Assembly (NCBI GenBank): GCA_026075535.2 | Contig: AP026541.1 | Coordinates: 806,001 to 870,000 of the forward strand | DNA from: Tricholoma matsutake | Taxonomy: Eukaryota > Basidiomycota > Agaricomycetes > Agaricales > Tricholomataceae | Direction: 5' to 3' | Length of the DNA: 64,000 bases | In this document: positions 1 through 12,367 of the stretch, in pieces | How the letters are laid out: each line of letters starts with the position of its first letter | Numbering within the stretch: the stretch's first letter is position 1 | Program-made: the position numbers and the translations under genes | The notes under the pieces: model-generated | The model's input: only the letters and a program-made list of their open reading frames with translations | The model's database searches: none | Told to the model about the DNA's origin: nothing

Positions 1-1
1 A

Positions 2-406
2 ACCGAGTTCTTTAGTTTGACATAGGATACGGTCCACATAGAGATAGGCGCGTTCAGATTTCATGTATGTGAAGGCCCAATAAATTTTTGCAGCCTCATC
101 GATGAATTGATGCGACTGGAGACTAATGTATAACTCACAGGAATTAAGGAATGCACGTCCCTGCACATGTGCACCATTAAATTCAGCGGGGGGGGACGGT
201 TTGATCTGGGCACGTTCCTTAGTGGACGCGTTTGGCAAAACGTCGTTGTTGGGTGTGCTTGGAGTCATAAAGGGGGAACTATTGGTCGTAGGGTTAGCCT
301 GGAGGGTCCTAACGAAGTTTTCAATCGTAGATTTAAGCGAGTCAATTTGCGCGCGCATTCCGGAAATGTCGCTTTCAAGCGCGTTGAAGCGTTCTGATGC
401 GTCCAT
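2..406 (-). CDS. Ty3/Gypsy gag protein, N-terminal part (runs off the left edge)
   Basis: This is the structural (capsid) polyprotein of an LTR retrotransposon, which would form the virus-like particle that packages element RNA. The ATG at 406 opens a frame that stays open to the window edge, about 135 residues. Residues 1-45 look like a short coiled coil (MDASERFNALES...). A Pro/Thr/Ser/Asn linker follows, then KPSPPAEFNG, the usual entry to the capsid fold in Gypsy gags, then FLNSCELYISL and AKIYWAFTYM. The same frame is open upstream of the ATG to a TAA near 547, with no other ATG. The region is rich in CG, unlike older elements in the window, so this copy is probably young. The rest of gag and all of pol lie outside the window. 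Confidence 0.7.
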   Translation of the reverse strand, partial: MDASERFNALESDISGMRAQIDSLKSTIENFVRTLQANPTTNSSPFMTPSTPNNDVLPNASTKERAQIKPSPPAEFNGAHVQGRAFLNSCELYISLQSHQFIDEAAKIYWAFTYMKSERAYLYVDRILCQTKELG

Positions 407-549
407 GTCGCTAGGGAGCGCGTTTGGCGAAAATGGCGGCGTAATAAAGGCGAGAGTATCTGGAACGGTGTGTAGGGACTCTGTGGAGCTTTGGGAAGTG
501 TTGTCCAGTCCGTACCTGCCTATCTTGGGCAGCGCGTTCGCGATTTTCG

Positions 550-998
550 GGCCTTAGGGGAGAGTTTTCTACTATAAGGGCAACCTAAGCCTCTAGCAAA
601 GGGAAATCCGAAGTTAAAATTATGCTACATAATACAGGGATTGGGGGCACACCTAGCAAAGGGAAATCCAAAGAGAAAACTCTAAGGATCCCCTTGCTGA
701 TGCCCAGTATATGTGAAGACGACAAAAATCAAATATAACCTAAAAATAGAAAAAGGCGGAGATAGGCAGATCAAGGCTGCCGAATGACATCATACCAAGG
801 GGTATGTGTCGGAAGGGGTACTCCGCCTCTAAATATAAAAGTATCAACATATACAAATATGATAGCAAGGGAAAATTAGTAATAAAATCCGGAAAAATCA
901 TAGAAAATGAAGAATAGAAGGAAATGAGGTGGGGAAAAATATGGGACAAACATAAAAAATAGGAAAAACACACAGGGCACCCCCCTAGTCCCCTTACA
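550..998 (-). mobile_element. Gypsy-1 5' LTR and leader
   Basis: On the minus strand a sequence starting TGTAAGGGGACTAGGGGG begins at 998 and leads into the gag at 406. TGTAAGGGG is a common LTR start in fungal Gypsy elements. The junction at 998/999 falls inside a transposase reading frame, as expected for an insertion; GCAGC (999-1003) would be one copy of the target duplication, the other being outside the window. A 16-bp motif, TAGCAAAGGGAAATCC, occurs twice on the plus strand (near 593 and 654) in the LTR-gag interval. I could not place the 3' end of the LTR or the primer binding site. Confidence 0.45.
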
Positions 999-2529
999 GC
1001 AGCATCAGCAATGAAGTGGAGATAGGGAGAACATTACAGTTATGGTAGCTATTTGCACTGATGGTACATTGTTGCCACCTGCTGTGATCTTCAAAGGGGA
1101 GTCATTCCAGACCAGTTGGAGGCAAAACAATCCTTTGAATGCATTGTGAGTGCTTTCATTTATGTACTTTACAATGAAAACTCACTGTACGTCAGGTTGG
1201 GTCATTCTATGAAAGGCTATACTGATGGCGAGATTGGTGTTGACTGGATAAAACAATTTGACAAACAAACCCATGCTAAGGCTGCAGGCTGTCGAAGGCT
1301 TCTTCTTGTTGATGGGCATAATTCGCACTATACCTGTGCATTTCTTGAATACGCACACAAAAATCAGATAGTCATCCTATGTTACCCATCCCATTCAACA
1401 CACATCTATCAAGGTCTTGATGTCGTGATCTTTAGCATTCTGAAGTGACAGTGGACTGAGGCTCGAGATAAATATGAGTGACAACGGGGGCATAAAGTGG
1501 ATAAAACAAACTTCCTGTCAGTCTACGCCAAAGCTCATCTCCAGGCACTATTGAAGGAAAACATCATCGCTGCCTTTTGGAAGATGGGCATCATTCCATT
1601 AAATCGCAATGTCATCACCGATGAGATGCTGGCGCCCAGCACCACATCTTCCAGCCGAGGGTTTCTCCCTATTCCACAAGCAAGCCCTGTGCATGTCATG
1701 GAGGATATGATACACTGACAACTCGCAAGAGAAGCAGCTACTTTGGGGGATGGTGCAGAAGAGGACAGTGATAGTGAAAGTGCAAGTCCATCAGAGCAAG
1801 TTGGGTCACCTCAAATTTCTACACCTGTTCGCATTGCAATTAACAAGATAGCATCCTCATCTGCTGCCTTTCTCATGTCCAAGACCCCCCCACTTCACAC
1901 CATACACAATCTTTCCAATAAAGCGGTGTCGACATGTTATTCTTGATGATGAACCCCAGACAGAACGAGAAGCAGCTCTTATTGCGGCGTTGCAAGAAGC
2001 AGAGGAGCGAGATGCATGGTGGAAGCGAGCAATGATTGGAATGCAGGCAACCACTATGTTGCAAGGGATGTATGTAGCAAAAGTCCAGGGACATCTTGAG
2101 GAGCATGAAATGAGGGCTGGGAGGAAAAATTCAGGGAATCGACTGTTTGGTGATGGATATGGCAAGCTTCTGAGTGGAGATGAATTCTATAATTCAAGCA
2201 TAGAGATCGAGGAGCAGGCAAAACAAAAAGCAGCAGAAAAAGTGGAGAGAGCAAGGAAAAGAGAGGAGCATGCAATGGTTGTAGCTGAATGGAAGAGCAA
2301 CGAGGCAGACAGGAAGGCTCATAACGAGGAAGTTCAGATGGTCCATCAAGATGCTGTCAAATCATGGGAAGCTGAGCGTGATCTTGTGAAAGAGCAAAGA
2401 AGAAAGCCACGATGGACAAAACCAAAGCAGGGTCTGCTCAAGAAACCGGTTCCGAGGCCAAAAAAACCAGAGGGTGACAAGTCTGGGTCTGAAGAGGAGG
2501 AGGAACCTGCTGCAATCAATGCTGATTGA
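999..2529 (+). pseudogene. pogo-like DDE_1 transposase, 5'-truncated and decayed
   Basis: This is a remnant of a Tc1/pogo-type cut-and-paste transposase. The start was lost to the Gypsy-1 insertion. Readable blocks are GDRENITVMV; then, after a GT-AG intron at 1146-1195 (50 nt), YTDGEIGVDWIKQFDKQT; LLLVDGHNSH, which holds the second catalytic Asp; and HIYQGLDVVIFS, which holds the third. KTNFLSVYAKAH and VITDEMLAPSTTSSS follow, then a C-terminal charged coiled coil (about 1990-2529) with Lys/Glu-rich repeats. The first catalytic Asp region is missing. Damage: in-frame TGA codons near 1014, 1446, 1476 and 1716, and a frameshift near 1945. The TGAs at the well-matched sites fall where the family has Arg, consistent with CGA to TGA. 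No terminal inverted repeats were identified. Confidence 0.8.
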
Positions 2530-2854
2530 TAAGATCAGTAGCTTCCAGATTTGGTGTTATCTCTTGTGACATGACATGTCCCACTGGCCAGTTTTTCACT
2601 GATATCCAGGTTTCAAACTGATTCTCAGATCCTAAGCTACATACCACATATAGTACACATATATTGCACTGTAATATTTAGATATGAGTAGTACACTAAT
2701 GCTTGTAGTCCCCGATTGGCAGCTACTGTACATGTTTTGTATTCCGAGGCTGATTTAATTCACTGTCCCACTGGGCGGTGTATGACTGTAGATAGCCATG
2801 ACAAATAGCGGACGATAAAACCAAAGAAACCCTGATCTCCTGATGATCTTCGCC

Positions 2855-3149
2855 TCGCTGTGCCTCACGACAACCAAACAAAATAGCAAAATATTGGGGC
2901 CAACATACACCCCCGAAAATACTTGCATTTACATTCATCCAAGCAGAGGGGGCAGTAGTAGGAGTAGCCGGCCAAAAGAAGGAGATGTACATGTTGGAGA
3001 GGATGGCTTGCTTCGTGGGGAAAACCGCGTTTGTTGTTACCACCGGTGATGCGGAAGATACACCTTATCCATTCATCGCCGAAGGAGTCACCAGGGATCT
3101 CTTAGGAGATCTTTTTGTTGCCAAAGATAACTATGGATGGTTGGGTTAG
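2855..3149 (+). CDS. possible exon, unrecognised protein
   Basis: A frame of about 98 codons without a stop runs from near 2855 to a TAG at about 3149. It has an unusually protein-like composition (AKYWGQHTPPKILAFTFI, AFVVTTGDAEDTPYPF, RDLLGDLFVAKDNYGW). No ATG lies in the first 40 codons, so if real it is an internal or last exon whose partners are not visible. A minus-strand frame at 2723-3043 is its antisense and looks less protein-like. I recognise no family. An open frame of this length can arise by chance in 5 kb of six-frame sequence. Confidence 0.2.
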
Positions 3150-6100
3150 ATAAGAGTAGATGATGTTGGAGAACTTACGATCGCTTTTCGTCAACAATTT
3201 CGACCACGCGTGGCATCTGGATGGTGGGCTACCGCCTGGTCATGCACAGTGCGGCAACTGGTAAGCGCTTAAGCCCTCGTTGCTTTGTCACTCCAGCATG
3301 TCCTCAACTTCCGTAGCGAGAATTTGCTTGCCATTCGCGCCCCCGAAACCTCGAAATGCGATTTATGCCAGGTCAAGAAGGGTTTTTTGCACCCGCAGGG
3401 TCTGCTTACATTCAAAATCGATAACTAAACAGACGTGAATGTCTTACTGTCCTCATCCTATCTGAACGGAACCTTGGGGTCTACGATAGATTGATGACCT
3501 CTAGCATGGGTTACGAGCGACGAGAGAAAATCAAGAGAAAAGAGACGCAACAAGAAATTACGATTAGGGTTTGATGCAGCCAGGGTTCGGTGATTGCCGG
3601 TCAACCCAGATTATCATTCCTTCACAAGTCCTCAAGGCCTCACGCACCTCGAGACTTTTCCTGAGTCTTGATCGCGCTCGTTGTCAAGCAGGTTATATTT
3701 ACTCACAATTACTCACAATTACTCACAAACCCACTAGAATTCCCGGCTAATGGGTTGCATGGGGTATTTTTCCAGGTTACTCCCCATTCAAGGTTCACCT
3801 GTTAATCGTACTCTCCCCAGGAATACCTTAGCCCATTCCAAGTTTGTCGTGATCCTCCCGGGATCCCTCAAGTCAAATTACCTTCATCTCTGGTAACAAA
3901 ATCCTGACAAGTATTCCACTTGGACGCAAGTGAAAACTGAAGCAGCTAGACTCGACGTTCGAGTATGAACACAACTTGTTTACAGCGGCCCTTGACATGC
4001 TCTCCAGGCTGCTGATTAGAAGGGTTGTGTCAGCTTTCGACATTCTTCGTTGTGTAGGCTGAGGCCATTGGTTGTACCATGTGAGTATACAATTTTCTTC
4101 CTTGTTTTCACTTAACTCGCTGGCAGTAATGTAGATTCTGTTCACCTTGACTTTGGAAACTGACACGGCCTATCTTGTTGCCGATATATTATCGATTCTA
4201 CCGTCACTGATCGTTATCATATCGTTCTCATACTGCTCAAGACCTAGGCTTCTCCTGCGTTCCGTGTAACCTACTGGCAACGCTTGTTTTTTGTACTCCC
4301 TTGATCTACAGTTAGGACTCCGGATGGACGACTCGGGAGTGTAAGCATGCTCGCGCATGTTCGATGACGACTCATCGACAAGCCCAATTCTCGAGTTTTG
4401 AGGTCAGTGACCGATACGTTAGCGTTGAAAAAGCTAACAGTTCACTCTCAAGGTGTGACATTAACGCTTGAAAACATACTATGTTACATGGCACCAAGTG
4501 CGCAAGGTATCTCGACCCAAAGGGCTGCTGAGATTAGCAGAGAACCGTTTGATGTCACCAGGATCAGATGGGGCGGTTAACTCTGCAGGGGTGGTCGATG
4601 TTTGATACCCTAAACAGTTGGCCTATATCCTTCACCTACAGGCTGATCCCTTCAACATCAGCTTCACCATGTTCAATCTGCGGTTGATGAAAAATGAAGT
4701 AAGCGATGTCTTATAAGTTATAACCTAGATATTGCTTGGACTAGCCTCGGAACTTCGGCTGGAGTTAAAAAGGATTTTAAGAGCTGTACAGGTAATTAGG
4801 ATGGGGAAGACATGAAACGGGGGTCAGACAGAGCTCCGTAAGTCGTCGATGACATCGTTCTACTGGGGGCGTGACGAAAAAGAGAAAGACCCTGATACGG
4901 CGATCAGTGAGGTGAGGGCTAGCTGCTAATGATACGGTGTGCTTCTCTATTTACTCTCTGTCTATGTGATCATCATGCCTAACATTATTCCTTGTCGAGA
5001 ACCTTTTTCAAGCGTGCGCTGTATGGCTACACTATCGACCTTATGACAGAGGCAGCAAGTCTGCATTCAGAAGACGTGACAGCCCCTTGATCATCCACGA
5101 GGCCCAGTCTATCGATCATCTAGTGTTTGACTGCCTAGCGTATGGTCACTAATAAGGCATCAGATGCCAGGCGCATGTTGTTATCCCCATTTGTGTCAGT
5201 TCCTACAGGACTTCACACCGCTACAATACCCGCGGCATTTTCCCGGGCCGATCCTGGTATGTCTAATTTCTTATCTCAATTTCCATCACTATGGACTCCA
5301 AATAGACTCGGACACTAGACAACTATTCCATATTCAATGTAATGAATAATTACTGGTGAGTGATCTGTATTCGTGTACCATTTCTACATGCAAGCAGTCG
5401 TACAGCATCTTCATTTGCGAGACTCCAACACTTTTCAGCCCTTAGCTGCTAGGACGTAACCTCCAATAAATTGATTACACCTCGGACATGGCAATTTATT
5501 CAAGAAAACCATGTTGAGTTGTGATACCGCGCCGCATAAGCCGGAGGGAAGATGCGTGGGCTGTGGGTGCCACAAGTTTGACTGTCATTCGTGAGTGAAT
5601 TTCCAAAGACTACATGATCATATCATGAATCGTAGTAGTCGTCGAAAATGACATATTTTACGACTGTCCCGAATTCCAAGAGCCCGAATGCCATCTTCTT
5701 TTGTTCCAACACTTTCTCAGCCTCAGGGGGTAATCCCCCGTTTTGTGGTTCCTCACTCTTGAATTCCAGCCGCACCGAGATTTTTCCGAGGCTGTGTTCA
5801 ACATGAAATTTTCCACAAGTCAAGGTGCAGAATTCTAATTTTTCTGCCTAATAACTAGGTACGTATGATATTTAACCATTTTTTGCGATGTTTCTCGGTC
5901 CCATTAGTGTAGCTTGGCTTCTCTGCAGAGCCATCCGCGGCGTTGTGCAGTATGGAAAGTATATGCGATTCAATCACCACTCGACCCGCTGGCACTTCCA
6001 TCATTATCCCCTGACCTCTCCTATCCCACCCTCACGCAGCAGGGTTAGTGGGTGCCATTTCATTTCGTGGCGTCAAGTCTCTCGGCTCAAGCGTGAGTCA

Positions 6101-8144
6101 CTCTACGCAGATGTCCTGATGAGACCTTGACCTGTCGTCGTGTCGTCCGCCTCGAGAGCATTACCAATTGGGTGATCGAAATAGCCTGGGACCAATGGTC
6201 GTCGTTGCTTCGAGACATGAACTAGGTCCAGAGCTTTCTCATGTACATGTATGCCTTGTGATGAATGTCGTAAAGGATGACAATGGCGATCTAAGGGAGG
6301 CTCCTAAAAGATCGGGAGACGTCTTCCAGAGCGCATTCTCCCAGCCTCAAGTCCCTATTCATCACCAGAAGAATATGTGCGTATCTACGCAGCTCCCATC
6401 CTGCGCGATAAATATCGCTATCGCCTCGCGCCAAAAACGAAGTTCCGTGCAGTATGAAGGTTGGCCAAAAAATCTTTACTTGGAACTCCACCTACCCAGG
6501 TCTTACGTCGGTGATCCTTCTCGAACTCCTTTCAGACTGATAACTCCACTATTCCACCCGCATTAGCGTCCTCGTTTATTAGTACCACGACATCCTGGCG
6601 GAGCGGGAATTACACAACCTTCCCTCGTGATTAGATCGTCGGGTAACATCGTGGCGGAAGGTTAAAACCAAATGCCTCGCGAGCGGTTGTGTTCACACCA
6701 GACGCATCATGAGGTGCGTGCGTGTCAACTAAAACTTACCATGATTTCAATTCCAGACGTTCTCCGAGTCTTATCACGTCTGTAAGCAAGTTATTTTCGC
6801 ATTACTCTCTCGGGTCTATTACAAATGCCCGAACAACTAGAATCATGATGCTCACCGTGTTTGCATCGAATCCATGTATGGGCAAAGACGCCTTGAATGG
6901 GTGTAGTACGGCGTCGGCTGTGAAATAGTGCTTCTGCAAATTCATAGTTGCGCACAGGCCGTCACTGATCCCACAGAGTTTATTGGCCCCGCTTTGTTCC
7001 GGAGTTAATGGTCGCATTCGCCGTATTTATAGTAATCGCGCAGCGATCGACGTTGTGTATACCTCACGTCATCGAACCCCGCAAACGTTATACGTACTAG
7101 ACGGATTTTTCGGCATAGAGAGCCGGCGAAGGAGGAAACAAGTGAAGCATGACGAAAATCGATAGGTTTGGACCAGAATTTCCAAGACTGGAATTGGCAG
7201 TAAGATTGATGATCGTGCCTTTGATGATTCACGAGTAGCGGGGCACTCGAGCATACAGACGATGGGAAATCGAGAGACGTCCAAAGGGAAGCCTTGAGAA
7301 AAGCGGCCCAGCAATGAGGCGCGGACAGCGAGGGATATGAGCAGCGTTCATTAAACTTGAGCTTGCCAGCCAGCTAAAATCTGTGCAATGGGAGGGTCCG
7401 GAATAAAGTTCCGGATCTGCCATCCGAGATTAACGTAAGGCCCATTCACGGGAGGAGTGGCAGTTTAATTAGTGGTTACGTCAAACTGAGGTGGATGAAG
7501 CGAATAGTAGAGACTACATGCGGGGTGACCAGAGTCGTTCATGGGAAGTACCCGGAGGTTTGACGATTATGGTAAGAAGAGGAGGAGAGGACTGAACTCG
7601 GGAGGCGTCGGCAGCAATTACGTGATGACCGCGTGGGGATGGCACTAGAACCCTAAGCATAGTAGGAACACGGGATGCCGCCACAAAGTCAGGTGGAATT
7701 CAGGGAATTATAAAGAAGACTTCTTTCTATTGATGTTTCTTATAATCCAGCAAGGTTGACATGAGGTGGTGATGGAAGACATAAGATGTGAAGGATGAAT
7801 GTGTAGTGATTGACGGAGCGTGTCCATATTCCCTATGTAGCCTAGCTTTCGGGTTCGAGGAATGCGCGAGGTGGCATGTGGAAAGAGCGGACAGTAGATT
7901 AAAAGACGCAGGTCCCTAGCACAAAGTGTGGGGGGAATCTATTGTGGGAGTGATTTTCGCCGAAAGGGGGAATAACAGGCTAAACCTATTTGGACGCAAG
8001 CGCCGTTCGAAAGCCCCAACGAACATTCTGTAGAGAACCCAAGGGAAAAAAAAAAAAACACGTCATTTGGCAGAAACACGCGGCGGGGGTGACATCATAA
8101 TCAAGCGCTTTGAAAGCTTCTCAATGTTGTTGACCAGATATAGA
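3150..8144. other. gene-poor stretch with no supported gene
   Basis: About 5 kb in which I see no recognisable domain, LTR or transposase. It is rich in CG dinucleotides, unlike the transposon blocks, so it is probably ordinary host intergenic DNA or very old decayed sequence. A 10-bp unit, ACTCACAATT, is repeated nearly three times at 3701-3728. A minus-strand frame at 5623-5823 (KISVRLEFKSEEP, FGTVVKYVIFDDYYDS) has protein-like composition and could be a terminal exon. A 132-codon plus frame at 6168-6566 lacks any family signal. A short A-run lies near 8046-8058. Confidence 0.5.
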
Positions 8145-8544
8145 ATTTTTTAGACCGCCATGAGGTGGTGGTGGCATGGCAGTTGGGACCCCGGGAGTAG
8201 GTGCGGGGCTTTTTGGAATGACATCGTGAATTTCAAGGTGTCGGGATTCGGGAGTTGCGATTCATGTGGGTCGGTGGTGTTCGGGATGTGACGCCGCTTG
8301 ATGCCGGGGGAGGATGACCGCGGAAATGAATTGTTCTTCGACGAGCGCCTCCGAAAATAGCCGAATGCGCAAGTCGTATGAGATGATGATGTACAAGCAA
8401 TAGATAGTAGACGCAGAGCAGCATAACACAAAGACAGCCAAGAAAGCGCAGAAATCGAGAGAATCCACAGTCCATTCCAACCCCAGTCCAAAAAAAATCA
8501 TAACCTCTCCAGAAAGAAAAAGAAAAGAAAAGAAAAATCAATAC

Positions 8545-10691
8545 CTACTCACCCTCCCCCACAGCACTGTTAACCTCTGCAGCAGCATCCACAGCATCCA
8601 GCAAATCCGTCTCCCCATCAACATCCATCCTCGCGTCGACACCAACCCTCTTCCCAATCGGGCCTTCCAATTCAGCTTCCACTTCCGCCTCAGCCTCCAA
8701 CTCCGCCTCAGCATCCGCATCTGCATCGACCTCCTCCTCTCTATCCCCGGCTCCAAGCGGGGATCTCTTGGAAACACGCATGGAAGGACTCATATCCACC
8801 ACCATACTCACTTTCCCACCTCCGATATGCCCATTTCTCGAGGCGGACCGAGCGCCCTTCCCAACGGGGTCACTCCCTCTTCCAACTTCCGATGTAGGTA
8901 TCAGAATATCGTCGTCTTTGAACGACTGCGCTTGTGGAGGGGGAGGAGTCGGAGGTGGACGCATGTGGGTGTTAATGTTGTAGCTGGTAGCGTACTGTAA
9001 ATGATGAGACGGGAGTGTCTCTGTACGGTTAATAGAATGGGAATGGGATGGACGATGGTTCGGAGGAGGGTGTGGCGTAACAGGTACAGAACTCGAACTT
9101 GGGTTGGCAGTGTCCATCGTTCCTCTCCGTTCGACACGTTTCATCTTCTTGCGACATCTAAAATATATTCATTAATGGGTATATATAAAGGGACGAAAAA
9201 AAAAATTTATGCACCGATCACATACTGTCCCAGGACCCATGGGCCCTGGTCCCCACTTTTCGACACACTTGCCGTCTTTAAGACGGCCTGCGACGCCACA
9301 CTGGCGGCATATCCTTTGCCCTTGGTCATTGACGGAAGGGAAGGGCGCACCGGAGTGAGCTGGGTTGGGGGGTGGAACAGGGCCAGATTCTAAGCCAAGT
9401 AAATATCGAGAAAAGTAACGAGACGTCGACCGTACCTTGACCTGAAAACTTGCTCTTCTTGGTGGGTGCGCCAGTCACAGGCGGTGCGAAAATATGAGTT
9501 TGGAATTCTCTCGTCTCTCCTCCATTCCCATTTGCATTCGGAGGGAGACTACCCTCCCCAATCTTTCTGTACGAGGTATATGTTTCCATTGCCTGGGGCT
9601 GTGGATACATATTCTCCCCGTGTTCGTGTGCGTGTGCTGTTCTCTCCTTTTCCCTGCGACGAGTACTCCTGTGTCTCGTAATACCCATATACTCCACCGG
9701 AGATGAGCCGTTGACGACAGGATTTGGCGGAGGAGGTAAACCGTTCTCATCGCGTTGGCCGGGGCCTGTGGTGGCTTGGAGGAGCATCTCGTCCACGGAG
9801 AGCGAGGCTGAAGAGCTGGACGACCTGGAACGGTGGCGGCGCGGATGGGAGGGGGAATGGTGATTGTTTACAGGTGGAGGAAGGATCATCCTAGCTTGTG
9901 GTTGTGGAAGATGCGTAGTCGTAGGAGGATGACCATGGTGCGTCGTGCGTTGATGGTGTGGAGGGGGTGGTGGAGGAGGGAAAGTGTGTTGTGGGGCATA
10001 TGGATCTGCATGGTATTCTCCTTGATATGGTTGGAGCTGCTGTATATGAATAAGATAAGGGAATGTAGAAAATGTTGGGGAAAATACCCACCGATGCTCT
10101 GTCCTCGGCCCTTGGCCGTTTAGTTGGGGGTTGTTGTTGATATCCGTCTATACTAGGTGTTCTTGCACGTCTGGTTCCAGTAGAGACAGGATGTGGATGG
10201 GAATAGGACGAGGGTACTCGTCTGGTAGGAAGAGTAGGAATCTGAGCTAATACAAGATGACCCCCTCCTTCAGAAACGACACGGCTATAACCAGCTCTAG
10301 CATCAGCAGCAGCTCCAGATATAGCAGCTAGGTAAGAATCGAGCTGAGACCAAGTATCCATCAAGATGCGTTTTCTAGCTTCAGCTTCATCCCTTGCTAA
10401 CTCAGCGCGTACAGCACGATCTTCAAAGTCCATAAGAATACGAGTAGCAGAATCGGGGAAAGGAGGATTTGAATCTTGGTTAGGATTTGAATCTGCAGAT
10501 AAAGCTTGTAAAGAAGAAGAAAGACGTTCAGCTTTTTCAGCGCGTTTTCTGACAATGGCAAGTTCGCGTCTCAGAGATTCTAATTCATGATAAGAGTCAG
10601 CAAGAAGAGCAGCGAGAGAAGAAGGAGGAGTATTGGCAAGAGTTGCAGGAGAAGGAATTGCATGATTGACTGGCTGAGGTGACAGCGACAT
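8545..10691 (-). CDS. GATA-like zinc-finger protein, probable transcription factor
   Basis: Four exons read right to left: 10691-10092, 10039-9436, 9389-9215 and 9157-8545. All three introns (10040-10091, 9390-9435, 9158-9214; 46-57 nt) have GT-AG ends and keep the frame, giving 663 residues. The N-terminal third has a coiled coil (HELESLRRELAIVRKRAEKA). Pro/His-rich and Ser/Arg-rich low-complexity regions follow, then a four-cysteine motif that begins CRQCGVAGRLKDGKC and ends CDRCRKKMKR. An intron falls between the CDR and the last Cys of this motif. The spacing is C-x2-C-x25-C-x2-C, longer than a classical GATA finger (x17-20), but the central WGPGP and following basic tail match a GATA-like fold. 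The C-terminus is acidic (DADADAEAELEAEAE) and could activate transcription. It probably acts in the nucleus. The stop TAG lies inside a GTGAGTAG string, so a further 3' exon is possible. CpG content is normal and no damage is seen. Confidence 0.85.
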
Positions 10692-12102
10692 GACAAAGTT
10701 GTGGTTGTGGGGGGGTAAGTACGAAGTTAGTCAGTTAGTAGTAGTCAGTAAGTCAAATAGATCTAGAATGAAAACTAAACTTGCCATTCCCATAAAGAAT
10801 GCCGCTTTCGCTCAAAATTCAAATCCGGTCGTCCTCTCACGCTTCGTCGGGTCCGCCGTTCCGGGAATCACGCGCTCCTCACACGAGGCACGTCCCTCGG
10901 ACACTCCCTCATTCTTCAATACCTCTCCCGCCTTTCACCGCACACACCCACCTCAATCTCCTTCGCATACTTTACCTTACTTTATCCCCGAGGCTTCCAT
11001 TATCGGAAATCTCTGTCTTGGGACTCCGACCAATGCCATCATAGTCTCAACCACCGCAGCTGCCACCCACATCGATTGACAAAAATCATAAATTATTCAA
11101 TCAGATACATACCTATCTCCTCATCTCCATACATAACATGTTCTTCACCAGTCCCCCCACCGACTCTCGAGCAAGCGTATCATTCTCATACTAGACCAGA
11201 AGATCGTCTCCCGAATAGAAGTAGTGCCTGAATACAACACACCTTGCGTTGATGCGTGTACCGGTTGTGGTAGTTATAATAAGAATGATGATGAGAGTAA
11301 GAAATGTCACAAGAATGCGGCCCTGCCTGAGAATAACGTTTGGTTTGTTGGTTAAAAAAAGATCGTTGATGAGGGGTACACTGGAATCGGAGGCGTGTCT
11401 TGCTATGGCCAAAGTAACTTTGCTCCCACTTTCAATCATTACGCGGCAAGATCTTTGCCTCGTCGTGCCTCGTCTTTAACAACTCGTGAGTTGCATCATA
11501 CTATGTTAATACTATCCAATTGAAGTTCACGTCGGTAGCTATTCCCCAACGTTAGTAACGCAACTTCTATAGCAACACTGTCTCGATTCAGTAAAATCTG
11601 CTTTAACGTGCTTTCTGTAAAGATCTTTCAGTACTGCCTCATTTACTGGGAGCAATTCCACTCTTTGTCTACGCGTGGAAGTTCTTGCCACTTCCGATTG
11701 CAATTTGCCAGGCAGTTTTGAGAGTATGACGAGAACGCGTCTGGGAAATACGGGACCGGGTGATATATCAAGGCCTGTAATTAGCGTTTATACGTGATAC
11801 ATGCAGCACTTATGGCACTTGTGGCCGAGGTCATGTGAAGCCTTGAAGGCCCATTTCCGGTAGTGGACGAAATGGGCCCTCAAGGGGTTTCCGGTCGCTT
11901 GCGTCCCACCAAAATCCCAAACAGGAAGCAGATCGGGGGTGGGAGTGGATGCACAGAACCTCATTTTTTGCACTCTAGAACCTACTTTTTTTGAACTAGT
12001 AGCCGAATCATTAGTGGTTCACATTGTAGGAAACTTGTGTTTGGCTAGATACACGACATACACATCTACAGCACAAGCCTCAAATGGAGCAGGTGAAGCA
12101 TA
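10692..12102. other. upstream region of the zinc-finger gene; no gene seen
   Basis: This 1.4 kb precedes the start codon at 10691 on the minus strand and should hold its promoter and 5' leader. Several short frames exist on both strands (for example 10690-11079 plus and 11191-11439 minus), but none shows a domain and their composition is unlike protein. CG dinucleotides are common up to about 11.9 kb, then drop sharply at the edge of the Copia-1 element. Confidence 0.5.
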
Positions 12103-12107
12103 GGTGC

Positions 12108-12367
12108 TGTAGAAAGTCAATCCTAGCATAATCAGAGTATAAATATGGGTACAGTAAGTGATGGTCCATAATCAAGTAATAACTAGAACACTCACCTCAG
12201 TCTCTGTATAAGTGACTAGCTACACAAAGAGATAAAGGGAACAAGGAAAGCAGGTACAAAAGGTACCTATGTACATAACTATGCATCAAAGGGATAAACT
12301 ATAAATAGTATACACATCAAATAAATGATTGGGTACGCTCACAGTGTGATAAAGACCATTCTCAACA
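12108..12367 (-). repeat. Copia-1 3' LTR
   Basis: 260 bp reading TGTAGAAAGTCAATC to TTCTCAACA on the plus strand. It matches the 19325-19615 half of the other LTR over most of its length, but it lacks the upstream duplicated segment present in the 5' LTR. GGTGC lies immediately outside it. Confidence 0.85.

Noticed and set aside
126..557. 143-codon plus-strand frame at the left edge
   Set aside because: It is antisense to the Gypsy gag, whose minus-strand translation has capsid motifs; the plus frame has none.
6168..6566. 132-codon plus frame in the gene-poor region
   Set aside because: It uses a TTG start, has no domain, and its length is within what chance gives in CG-rich DNA.
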